Assembly: GCA_914767715.1 (NCBI GenBank)
Contig: OU612075.1
Span: 12,896,001 to 12,960,000 of the forward strand
DNA from: Membranipora membranacea
Taxonomy: Eukaryota > Bryozoa > Gymnolaemata > Cheilostomatida > Membraniporidae
DNA: 64,000 bases
Direction: 5' to 3'
Positions within the stretch are counted from its first letter, which is position 1; every line of letters starts with the position of its first letter. A model generated the notes under the pieces. That model was given only the letters and a program-made list of their open reading frames with translations, did no database searches and had not been told where the DNA came from. Below, piece after piece: positions 45,931 through 57,182 of this stretch. The translations under genes and the position numbers were made by a program.

Positions 45931-48900
45931 ATGGGAAGGAATAACCGAATATTATTTATGCTGGTAGCAGCCATTTTGTATATTCTACTGTTCTATACAA
46001 GCTTGATGAAGAAGAGCAACACAGACAGCGGTGATGATGAGACTTATGAAGACTCAACGCAACAAGCTACAGCGAATGGACAGGGATTTAACTTTTTTGG
46101 AAATTTTTTTAAAAAGCAGGTATGTTATAGTTCCAAAATATATTCATTTTCATTCAATATTTATTTTTATTCCTGTCATTTTCCGCATAGGGAGAAGCAT
46201 TCCAAGCAAAGTACCAGACCGTCCCCTCAATAAAATTGATAAAAATCATTGGATTGAATTTCAACTCAATATGTTTGAGAGGAAAAATGTGATCATATCG
46301 TGTAGTAGACACTCTAAAAATAACAATGATTGAAGCGTATGCCAACATTTGGTGTATGTGGATTGAGTAGCCGCTAAATCACTAGGGCCACAGACAAGAC
46401 TAGGGCCTTACATTTAGTTCTCGTCAATCAAAATCTTGAGTGTTGCATATTGGTATATCTCTTCGTAGTCTCTCAATGTTACATTTTTGTATTGTTACTA
46501 GCCGAGAGATTTTGGAAAAATGTTTTAAGAAAAGGGCCATAATTGCCATACTCATGTTGGCTACAGGCTTATTTTCTTGGCAATGCCTTAGTTTTCCTAT
46601 TTTCAGGGTTTAGAGGATGAAAAGAAAGCCAAACAGATGTTTGTTGAAAGTTTTAACACGCCTAGGAAGTTGGGAAGTATAAAGGAGCGAGGACTTAAAA
46701 AACCGCTAGTCCTCTCCTACACACAATACTATGACCAGTAAGTTATAGAGTTTCAGCGACATACTATTTTCCATTCACCTCATGCTAGAAATAAATTTGC
46801 TCTACCCTAGTTTAAGTGCTCAAACGGTGCAAGATGCTGGTAGAGGCATTTCATTATCAACCCAGGAGGGGAGAAAGTGGTTGATAATGGAATGCCTCTA
46901 CCAGCATCTTGCACCGTTTGAGCACTTAAACTAGCTCTACCCTTGAGCAAGGAGTAAGAAACCACTAATTCCTTGCCTAGAGCACATCATACTTCCTGAT
47001 AGGATTGGTAGTGGTTGGTACCCAATGTGCTTTTATGTGATTGACAGCAAAGCAGGCGCCGATTGTCTATACATGTGAAAAACCAGGGATCCAAGAATAG
47101 TGTTTAATTTTGTCTCATTAGAAGATGTGATGTAAATTCACTCTAATTTTCATATACGTTTTAGTACAGATTGGCCTGGCCTAGAGCTGTGCCCTCAGAG
47201 ATGTGACTACACTACTGATAACTCTCTATATGAGAAAGCAGACTTGGTTTTATTTCAAGGTTGGAAGGTAAGAAAACATGATTTCAACCCAGATGTACGG
47301 ATGAGTAACAAAACTACAGAACTAAGTGTATTTTGTGAGCTCAGAGTACGTCCCTTAATTGAGTGGGTTAGGAAGAACACATAACTGGAACAACTACAGT
47401 TGTATATTGTGATCCTTTTTCATCCTCATGCACATTCATAGGTGGTGACAACACAGCTGTGATGTCGTCATTCATTCAAATCGGAACAAGTTGACAACAT
47501 TGCATTGCCTAATAATAATGATATTACTGTACGTTGAATTTAAGAATAAATGAAAAGCCATCAATTATTGCCCTCTAAAACAAATGGGTGGCATTCATTT
47601 CATAGTCATGCAAATGTGTAAATGATCCAAATTGGGTAGTATTGTCAAATAATGCTTACAATCGTGGTCCCATAGTGTTATCACGTATCGAAATGCCATG
47701 TATGCTTATGAAATGAAATGTAGGATTCTAATCTATAGTTAGATCCTGGTGAAGGAGTTACGTTTATTGATTAAGCTATGTGATCAAATTCATCACACAG
47801 ACTTTGTAATTTTCAGCACCCCCAATTGTTCTTCAAATGTCCCTAAAAAAGTTGTAGTTGTAGCAAAGACTACTGATTATCTATAGTCCCTGGTTGAAGT
47901 ATGTGAGCCTTGATAATTTCAGCCCATCACACTTTATTTAGGTGACATAACAGCCTGGTTGATCACTAAACCGGTACCTGGCCATAATGCTATTGGGACA
48001 AAATGCCATTGGGACAAAATGCCATTGGGACAAAATGCCAGTGACAAACCAAACATATTACATTTTAATTTGGTAAGTTTAATTTGGCAGAGTTGTAGCT
48101 TGGCAGCCTCAGCAGCTAATGGTATTAAGTGTGTAGGATGGGATGAGCCTAATGAGATCTGGGATATGCCTGCCAGGAATATCAGAGATCAAGTGTGGCT
48201 CTTTCAGTCACATGAATCTCAGCAGAACATAGCAAGTGGAGAGAGGCTCAAGTTTGCAGGTTAGACTTACAAACACTGTTATGGTATATCAGGCTAGGGA
48301 TATGGCTATGTGCCCAAGCTAAAGGTCCAGTTGTCCTCACCTATAGATAGAGCATCTCAAACCTATACACTTCAGAGAAGCAAATAATATAAGCTAGAGT
48401 TTAGTTTTGCTATTTTGGGGGTAACTTAGCCTTAGCTAATGCCTATCTCCACCAGCTAAGGTGGGTCGATGTTGAGAAAATTTTAGCTAGCCATCAGCAT
48501 CGCTATTTCAGGCCTGTAAAAAAGGCAAACATTCCCTCCTAAACCATATCTAAAATCTGAAAGTCCATACAACACCTAAACAATATTCTGCGAATCTAGA
48601 CATAGGTTTTAGACAAGCTGTGCCAGGAAGAGGTATCTTTTACCAAATGCAGGTGATTCAACAGCAATACTAGTATCACAGACTGATTTATTGGTGCTAT
48701 CCTGATCTCATAACTAGCCGTCTCGTTATTAGATGGATTATTTAATTATACTGTGACTTATAAGGAAGATTCTACCTACTCTAATCCGTACGGTGAGACA
48801 CTGAAGTACCACGAGACAGGTACAGATACTTACAGTGAATATACAGCTGATAAGAAATCACATCTCATTCTATGGCTCGTCTCTCATTGCGAGTATGTAT

Positions 48901-51900
48901 TATGTTTCTATTCCTTGAAACCATCTAGCCAACCAACCAACCAGAAATAATAATAACTTAACAAGTTAAGTGAGACTTACCTACGTAGTCCGTAAGTTGA
49001 AACTTGACTATAATTCTCATTGAAGCACTGCTATACTATGGGAGACCAAAGGAATTCCACCGCGCCTGCGCAGCTCCTCACAATTATGGCATTTTCTTGA
49101 TTAGATTCTCTGGTAGTTCTGAAGAATCTACCTAGAGCCTGGTCCCCGGAGTCTACACCGCGTCCAGGACTGTCATTGTCTCTATTATTATGATTATTAT
49201 TGTCATAAATACCTCGATCTTCTTCTTCTTCCTCCTCATAGTTGAGTTGTTCCTCGTGTATCTCTACACCTCCAGATGCCATGGTTATTAAGTAGAAAAG
49301 TTTAGATAATTTTAAGAATTTTATGAGAGGAAAATTTTTCCCCTGTCTTGGTGAGAAGCTTAACAAGCCGGAAGTGAGGATCTGCGGAGGCGCGGTGGAA
49401 TTCCTTTGGGAATCCCATAGTATTATTGCAGTGCTTCAGTATGAGAATTGATCTCACCAAAGTTACAAATCCTTAAAACTTGTCATCCCTTTCGCAGTGT
49501 AAGCACAACTCCAAGCATAATATCTTTATGATGCTTATTGCGTCATGAAAATGGCCTGCAGACAAGTTTGAGCACACCTGATCTTTGTATACACTAACCT
49601 CAACTTGTTATTGGGATTTGTTTTAAGACCCAGATCCTTAAACAAAATGAGTAATGTGTAAGTAATCAGCAGGAATAGATAAAGGTTTGAATTAATGTTT
49701 GGGGACACCTAGATTGTATACACGAGAGGCGTCAACTTTAATATCATTTCAAAGGTTTCAAACAGTTGAATTTGGAGCTTTAAATGACAATAAATTTGTG
49801 GATAATCTACACTCTCGTTGTCTTCAGTGTACCTTTGAGAGATAACTATGCTCAGAAGTTGAGAGATCATATCCATGTAGATGAGTTTGGGAAGTGCTCC
49901 GGTAATCGTGATGAGTGTGGACAATATAACTATCAGTGTAACAAGAAGATGAAGCTTAGCTACAAGTTCTACCTGGCATTCGAAAATACTATTTGTGATC
50001 AGTAAGTACGAGACTAATCCTTGACTCTCCCTGAAGTACTTTATTTTACAACACAACTGCAGCTCTGAGACATAAGATGCTTCCTGCAAGAATGAGCTTC
50101 GCCATGTTATAACTAGGTCCTATCCAATCAAGCTAATGTTAGACTGGATATCGGAGAGATAGCAATCTAATCATTCTGCTAACAACCAATTCAAATATAG
50201 TTCAGTTTTGGAAAATTTGCATTGGGATTTTTGCCCGTGACTACTGTAGTTTACTCCATCCGTGACAGCTACTTACTTTTATTTGATTCTTACCATGCTG
50301 ATTGCCACGTTGATGTAGTTAAGGCTCAGCCAATGTGGCATAATCATCTTTGGTCCCTTTTTACATGCTGGTCAGCTCTGCCTGCATACCAAGAGTCAGC
50401 ATCATTATATCAACTCCAATTGTAGCTTCTTCAAACTGATCATTACCCTCTATTGGCCACATATATATATATATTTATTTATATATTTATATTATATACA
50501 TATATATATATATATGCTTGTAGATATATAACTGAGAAGCTGTGGTCCACTTACACATCAGGTATGGTACCTATAGTATTAGGTACTAGTATGAGTTACT
50601 ATAAGAAAGTATCTCCACCGAACTCCTTCATACATGTGGATAACTTCACGTCACCCAAAGCTCTTGCGGAGTATATACACTACTTAGGTATGTTATCACA
50701 TCTATCTTTATATAACAATAGAATATGCCAACGCTCATTTTATAGAATTACTCTAAAAATAGGGGTGTTATTGCAAGGGTCATCACTCGCTTGATGATCA
50801 GAGGGCAAGGTAGGAATTCGATGAAAAGGATGCTACAACACCTGGCTGGTATCTGCTTGCAGGTATGTAAAATTTGATAACAAAGTTGATCACATCTCAA
50901 GTCATCACACCATCATAATCTCCAAATATTATACAAATTTCCCCTGGTTTCTCCCTGCCAACAATGTTACCCTAAGACAGTCACCACCTCCAACCTCCCT
51001 CATCTATTATAAAGTGTACCTAAAACATTACCTTGATGAGGGGTACATATCTGACCGTGAACAAGCGTATGGCAATTTATGGAGGATTGCTGTAAACAAT
51101 TTCCATCTTTGATTGGTCCAGTCATGCTACAGCCGACCCTTTGTTAACTTTTGTCAAGTAGCTTGCATGATTTTTTAAAGCTCATCACTCAAACTTCAAG
51201 CTAGATCCAATTATTGACACAAACTTATATAACTCCACAAATAGACAGTTTTCTGAGCTCTGATTTAGGCCTCAATTCGGAGTTGTCCTCTCTCCAGTTT
51301 GGTACTTTTAACCCACGCCGCATGGGAAAAGCGTGCTGAAAAGAGGATTATCTTGATAACCGCTTATAAAAGGATAAAAAAGATTTTTGATTCAGAATCT
51401 GCAGCATTGAAAACTCATATGGACATAGTTTGGGAAATAATTTTAGTATTTGGATAGTCAATTATAGCATTTTCTGCCTGTTTTGCGGACAATTTGGCAG
51501 AATTTTTCATGAGTTTCGTCACTAAAATTAAGATTTATCAATATTCAAGCCTCCAATGATTTGGAAACCCTGTCTCACAGGATTTTCAATTGCGCAGAGT
51601 CTGAATAAAAACTCATTTTTATCTTAACATAAGCTGTTTTCAAGATAACCCTCTTTCTGCAGGTTTTTCCTATGCGGCGTGGGTTAAAAGTACCAAACTG
51701 GAGAGAGGACAACTCCGGATTTAGGCATTAAATAAGAGCTCAGAAAACTGTCTATAGCCACACTGTATTTTTTACCACCTATCCATGAATTCATATCAAT
51801 GCTTGTTGCATCATGTTATTCACTGCCTCATTCTTCTATCTGTAGATAAAAATGATGAAGCCTACAATAAATATCATGAATGGAGAAAGACACATATAGC

Positions 51901-52400
51901 GCAAATAGCATGGGTCAGACACGCCTGTGAAATATGCAGGTATTAATTAGGGAGTATAGTAAGGTGCATTGATAAGCCTATGTGGCTACTCAATTATTTT
52001 ATGTGCCTTGTAATAGTCTCCCTGTCTAGTTGGTAAAACTTTTGTTATTAAAATTTAGCCAACTCTATGCATCATATCACGGTGATGTATTAGATTTATT
52101 TATGCATTATCTTGTGTTTTTTATGATTTATGTATCGATTCCACTTGCATAGAACGAATCTTCTCTATGCATTTAAACTAAAAAGGCCTGAGCTATAATA
52201 GCATTTCTACTTATTATTTTATAGCTTTATATGGTTTTAATTTCAGGTTGGCCTCTGAGAAACCACAGAGCACTATAGAACTGAGCACATGGTGGAATAT
52301 GGACACTCAATGTAGTAACTTCTCCTATAACAAGTTTGATCTCACACAGGATGTATTAGAGAGTGTGCAGCGACCGAGTATTCAGCTGGATCTCACCTGA
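45931..52400 (+). CDS. Alpha-1,3-fucosyltransferase, GT10 family
   Basis: Nine exons with matching phases give about 445 residues: 45931-46119, 46607-46737, 47165-47267, 48091-48259, 48733-48892, 49828-50001, 50524-50687, 51846-51939, 52247-52400. A short basic cytosolic start is followed by one signal-anchor helix (ILFMLVAAILYILLFYTSL), giving the type II topology of Golgi glycosyltransferases, then a stem of about 40 residues. The GT10 signature is clear across the exon 6-7 junction: SYKFYLAFENTICDQYITEKLW, then GMVPIVLG and PPNSFIHVDNF with a SPKALAEYIHYL helix. Other family landmarks are KADLVLFQGWK and ILWLVSHCE. The enzyme moves fucose from GDP-fucose to GlcNAc in alpha-1,3 linkage on N-glycans or Lewis-type structures; the exact acceptor cannot be read. 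The exon 4 acceptor is the least certain. Introns 2, 5 and 7 each carry an inverted-repeat element. Confidence 0.92.
46809..46933. mobile_element. 125-bp hairpin element with 10-bp direct repeats
   Basis: Arms 46807-46862 and 46879-46934 are inverted repeats of 56 bases with one mismatch around a 16-base loop. GCTCTACCCT stands on both sides (46799-46808 and 46934-46943), which looks like a 10-bp target-site duplication of the Mutator-like size range. No coding capacity. It lies in fucosyltransferase intron 2. Confidence 0.65.
47986..48047. repeat. 16-bp tandem repeat
   Basis: Three full units and one partial unit of AATGCCATTGGGACAA, the first with one change, 44 bases before the proposed acceptor of fucosyltransferase exon 4. 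Confidence 0.85.
49012..49449 (-). mobile_element. 438-bp inverted-repeat element with internal ORF
   Basis: The flanks 49012-49081 and 49374-49449 are imperfect inverted repeats of about 70 bases sharing AAGGAATTCCACCGCGCCT, CCATAGTAT and GCAGTGCTTCA. The inner 290 bases, read on the minus strand, contain an ATG at 49282 opening a frame MASGGVEIHEEQLNYEEEEE that is acidic, then Asn-rich, and runs into the left repeat before stopping at 49031. Codon use looks more coding-like than the intron around it. It lies in fucosyltransferase intron 5. It could be a MITE that captured an exon, or an inverted duplication around a gene fragment. No transposase is present. Confidence 0.5.
50457..50518. repeat. 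AT-rich simple repeat
   Basis: An (AT)n/(TTTA)n stretch of about 60 bases directly before fucosyltransferase exon 7. Confidence 0.75.
51241..51755. mobile_element. 515-bp foldback element (MITE-like)
   Basis: The two ends are long inverted repeats: the left begins GACAGTTTTCTGAGCTC and the right is its complement, followed inside by a 45-base block (GGAGTTGTCCTCTCTCCAGT onward) that matches exactly between arms. Similarity continues with more mismatches to about 180 bases per arm, so the whole element can fold back. Both ends are bordered by TA, as expected for a Tc1/mariner-type target duplication. No coding capacity. It lies in fucosyltransferase intron 7 (50688-51845). Confidence 0.7.
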
Positions 52401-53468
52401 GAGCTTTCATTATTAATAATGTTTCTGTGATGGAACGCCTGATAGAGTGAAATGTCTGCTGCTTATCATAACAGTGATGGTTGTCATTACCGTATCTGAC
52501 AAGTATTTGTAGTACAATCTGGTGCTAAACATTAATGTCATTTTTGCCACAAGCAAACCTATTTTTTTATAACATGTTTTATATAATGTCATGAATTTCC
52601 ATATATTGCTCACATCTATGAATTGTAATGCGTGATGCGTAGCCTTGTTACAGGTCTACTTTTTAGTTTGGAAGTGGCTGCGTGACAAGGCTACGTGATA
52701 CCGCTTTTAAGAGAGAATATTAAAGTCTTCCCATGTAAAAATCTGGTTTTTCTCTCTCCATAGTTGTAAAATACAGGTCTACATCAAAATGTACAGTAAG
52801 TACTCGTGTGAAAGACACGGGTGGTAAATTGCTTGGTTGTTCATCCTCCTTACAATGTCCCAAATCAGAGGTAGGGGGAGACAAATCTTGTCAATTTTTG
52901 CTTTCGAACAGTCTAGCTCGCCTCAGCCTTATGCTCTGTTAAAACAATATATTCCTATATCTAGATGTTGCTTTGATTGTTGCTTCTTAAACTTGATTGT
53001 AGAAATCAGAGGGTTCAGTGCCAAAAATTGCTAATCGGTCTCCACCATCAAAATGAGTAAAACGTCAGAACAAAATATTATGAACAACTTATTGGTTTGT
53101 TCCTGGTCAAGTTTGTTATTTACAATTTGTTTTTGTTAATCCCGCATTTTGAAAATTTAGCAATAATAAATGACAACATTATGAAACTCATTAACGAGAA
53201 AATTCAGCTGTCAGATAATTCAGGTTGATTTTACAAATTTGAGCTGCTGGTACCATGTTATAATGAGTCAGGGCCGCTCCCGTAGACTTGGGAATCCATG
53301 ACTGAGGCGTAACATGAGGCTGGGATAATTGCCAGCCAGGTTCAGCCGCTAGGCTGGCAGGATTTGGTTGTGATTCAGTAGTTTCCTTATACTACTATTT
53401 CCTGTTTGAATTTTGGATAATACCGAAAATAACACTTAGACTGTCATTCTCAAACTTAGCTCAACATA
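52401..53468 (+). other. 3' flank of fucosyltransferase and promoter of collagen copy 1
   Basis: From about 52526-52548 onward this flank is recognisably repeated at about 56190-56206 before collagen copy 2: shared blocks include TTTTTGCCACAAGCAAACCT and, nearer the genes, AACATGAGGCTGGGAT and AGCCAGCCAGGTTCAGCC. The left edge of the duplicated unit therefore lies within the 3' region of the fucosyltransferase gene. A small stem (CGTAGCCTTGT with ACAAGGCTACG) is at about 52638-52706. Confidence 0.6.
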
Positions 53469-55542
53469 ATGGCTGAGGGGAAATTTGCTGAATCTGGTAA
53501 ATATGTCCATAGACATGTAAGGAATAAAGATACACCTCGGTGTCATCATACAGCTTTATGGATAGCAGTAGCTGTAGTTATTCTTATCGGTTCTACTGCA
53601 ATTTTAAACGTCAGACAAAATGAGAAGGACATTCATCAGCTCAGAACGAAGCAGATCCAGCTTACCACAGCTGTAAGGGTTAGTAATGGTGATCATTTTC
53701 TTTTTCAATCTCGAGCTCTTTCATTATACATAATATATATATAAGTTCAGCGCTGCAATGGTTTCATCATGAGTGTGCTTGTTTCCAATTCCTTTCCGTT
53801 TATCACAATCCAATTATTGTAGACATTTGCTCCACTTTCTATTCAGATATTTATGGTGAAGAAATCTGCTAACAGAACATCAGACGCGGCAGTGAATAGT
53901 TCTAGAGAAAAGCGCTATGTACCCACAGAGAGAGATGAGATAGACAACATATTTTATGATCTCCCGCTAAATCTGAGTACAATTGACTGGGTAGATTATC
54001 CGAGTAAGATGATTAGACTCCTTTCATCTGAGTTACCAGGATAAGCCATTATCACATCTCACATCTCCTTTTTTCGTTTACTACCGAAGTTACCGAGTTT
54101 ATGAGGGCATCGAGAATCGTATTGCGAGCGATAACTCTGATTAAATTGCGTGATTATCCAGATCCATCCTTAGATACTTGCTACTTCTACCTCTACTGAT
54201 GCTAATAATAATATTTTTGGAGTCCTTCCCCAAAATACATGTATACACCTCCCATTTCCAACACATTCGTATCTCATTTTCAGATGCTGACAGCCTTGAG
54301 TTCTCGCGAGGGCCTCCCGGAGAAAAAGGTGAAACAGGTCAGCACGGAATTACAGGTGGGTCTGATGTAGCTATAATCTTCTCAGCTAAAACCATAAACA
54401 TATAAATATGTACTTATATGTTTATGGCTAAAACCCAATTTTTCACCATGAGCAGGCGATTAATTAGGTCTTAATTTCTCCTCTTCTTGTATTAGACTTG
54501 GTCCTCTGGCAGAGTGAATACAATGCCTCATGATAATCATGTTGTACATAACTTATAACTTATTACTTGTCTTGTAGGGCTTCCTGGAGCTAAAGGGGAC
54601 AAAGGAGACGATGGATTAGAGGGATCAAAGGGAAACACCGGTGACCAAGGTATAGCTGGTGTGCCTGGAGTACAAGGAATGAGTGGTAGACCTGGCCTAT
54701 CAGGTGAGAATGGACAGAAAGGAGAGAGAGGAGACACTGGTGCTACTGGACTTAGTGGACTGCATGGTGCTAAAGGGGAGAAAGGAGTGAACGGGGAAGA
54801 TGGACTAAATGGAGTTAAAGGAGATGAAGGTCTTGCTGGTGCAGAAGGTCAGAGACGAGCAGCAGGAGCTCAGGAACCTCAGGGTCAGAAGGGGGAGATA
54901 GAAGTGGCAGGGGGAAAAGGAACGGGTGGTCTCATAGGACCAAAGGGCAGTCAAGGAGGTACCGGTGCAACAGGACCAGTTGGAAACAATGGTGCAAGAG
55001 GGTTGCTTGGACAGAGAGGAGTGAAAGGTTTGACAGGAGCAAATGGTTTACCTGGTAGCAAAGGGAATCAGGGTTAGCCCGGAGCTCCAGGTCCAACTGG
55101 AGATAAAGGGGATACTGGTGACCTAGGCTTGCCTGGAACTGATGGAAATGATGGTGTTAATGGATTGAAAGGTGAAACTGGAGTGCATGGAGCTAAGGGA
55201 AGTCGAGGTGAAAAAGGTCCTTCTGGTGGACGAGGCAATGATGGCCATGGCTGGAGTGAGCTACCTGGCACACCCGGCTCGAAAGGACAGAAAGGAGAAA
55301 CAGGTTACAGTCAACCCGGCCGCATCGGCCCTCCAGGGCAGAAAGGAGAACGCGGAAACACAGGTTCAAAAGGTGACCGCGGGCCCTCTGGACCCAGAGG
55401 TGTATCAAGCCCTGCAATCCGAGGTCAACCTGGTGCGACGGGAAGCAAAGGACCAACAGGGTCAACTGGGCAAAAAGGTAGCAGAGGGGCAACAGGAGGA
55501 CGCGGACCAACTGGTGTGAAAGGCAGCCGAGGACCACCTTGA
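53469..55542 (+). pseudogene. Membrane collagen copy 1, broken by stop codons
   Basis: Exons 53469-53678, 53847-54003, 54284-54355 and 54578 onward mirror the intact downstream copy. They encode a cytosolic start, one membrane helix (LWIAVAVVILIGSTAIL), a furin-like site (SREKRY) and Gly-X-Y repeats. In the large collagen exon a TAG at 55075-55077 stands where copy 2 has CAG, and a TGA at 55540-55542 where copy 2 has GGA. Between 54838 and 54950 the Gly-X-Y register is repeatedly lost (QRRAAGAQEPQGQKGEIEVAGGKG), while copy 2 keeps glycine at each third place. The 3' end also differs. No frameshift is seen, so a truncated chain of about 312 residues could still be made; decay is the simpler reading. 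Confidence 0.75.
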
Positions 55543-57182
55543 CCCCGTGGCTCTAGTTTAGCGCCCAGACCAGCTCCTACACCATCTTATAGACCGACTT
55601 ATAGAACAGTAGGGAATAGATTTTTTTGCTTTCAGAGTAAGAACGTATCAGCAGAGGATACTATACTCACTGAAATACTTGCAATAATATACATATATAT
55701 AAATATTATATATAATAACTTTATGGGTTGCCAACTGAGCATTTATTGAGACCAGAGAGATGGGAATGTATCCTCAACTCCTTTTTTGAAAATCTGCTTC
55801 CATTTATGTAAACCCTTGCCATGATCTCTACATGCTGGAATTTATCACAAAATTGAGTAAGGGCAACAAAGTTATAGATCATATCATTTTTTTATCACAG
55901 AATGTAAGTTATGTATCTTTTGTTTCTAACTTTAGCAGTCATAAGACAATTTTTTTACTTTTTCTAATCATATAAAAAATTTGGATCAAGAAAATATCTT
56001 TCATTTTGTGGTGCTGTACCAATTCACTATTCGAAATCAGCTGCAAAGACCGATTACTCCACGCTTCATGAGTGCATCGTTTTCGAATCGCATGCATGAT
56101 CCATATGATGTATCCTTGAAAGTCTGGTTGGACTTCTAATTGATATTCATATCATAACTTTGGTGATAAATATAAATATAGATAAACACTCTGTTATTTA
56201 ATTTTTGCCACAAGCAAACCTCTATCTTTGAAATATGTTTTAGACAATATCAAGATTTTTCATATATTACTCACATCCTATTATAATAAAATGTGTGATA
56301 CCATTTAAAGTAACAGCATTTTGAAGTGTTTCCATATACCACTGTAGTTTTTTCTCTCTTGATGAATACATCAATATTTCATAATACCCATATTGAAAAT
56401 ATTTTAAGGTCCTAAATCAGTGGCAGTATACTCACCGCATTGCTGGGGAGGACTAAACTTGTCAACTCTTTGCTTTCAAGAACTGTCGGAAATAAGTTGT
56501 CCGCACCAAACAACTCCTGCAAAGACCATCTAATTTACCTCAACCCATAGACTTATTATTAAGTCTATGCCTCAGCCTCATACTCTGTTGGAGCAAAACA
56601 CTTTCACATGTTTAGGTAGAGCTGTGATTGCTACAAATCAATATTTGGCTACTGAAATGTGGTTTTATAAGTCTGACCGTCTAACACATAAATAAAAATT
56701 ATTAATGAGTCATTATATTTGCCTGCCATTATCAAATGAATTAAAAGTCAGCCAAATCAGTATAAATTATTGCGACCAAAATTTTATTGTTTTGTTTTCT
56801 AGTCATGCTGGTTATTGATATACTTTGTGGTTTTAAATTAAAAAATAGTGTCAATAATAACAATGACATCAACAAGGAAATTCAGTTGTCAGTCAATTTA
56901 ATTTTACAAAACAGAAGTGCTGGTACCGTGTTAAAATTAAAGAGGACCTCTCCCGTAGACTAGGTAATCCATTATTTTGACCTAACATGAGGCTGGGATC
57001 ATAGCCAGCCAGGTTCAGCCACTAAGCGGGCAGGATTCTGTTCTATTTCTCAGGTTGTGAATCAGTGGTTACCCTCATATTATTTTTTCACAGCTAAATA
57101 TTGAACCAAAAACCAAAACACATAGTCTGTCATTTCTCACACCTGACTCAAGCTGCCAGGTTGGAAACCTAAAGCCAACGTA
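55543..57182 (+). other. Spacer between collagen copies; start of duplication unit 2
   Basis: The first part is the decayed 3' end of copy 1, including a leftover acceptor-like TTTTTTGCTTTCAG that matches the one at 59945-59958 after copy 2. From about 56190 the sequence realigns with the region upstream of copy 1, an offset of roughly 3.66 kb. The palindromic motif CCATAGACTTATTATTAAGT is at about 56547-56566. No other gene is seen. Confidence 0.6.

Noticed and set aside
55193-55537. Antisense open frames across the collagen exons (also 58801-59178 and 59294-59566)
   Set aside because: Long antisense and shifted frames are expected in GC-richer Gly-X-Y repeats; their proteins are low-complexity mirror images of the collagen frame.
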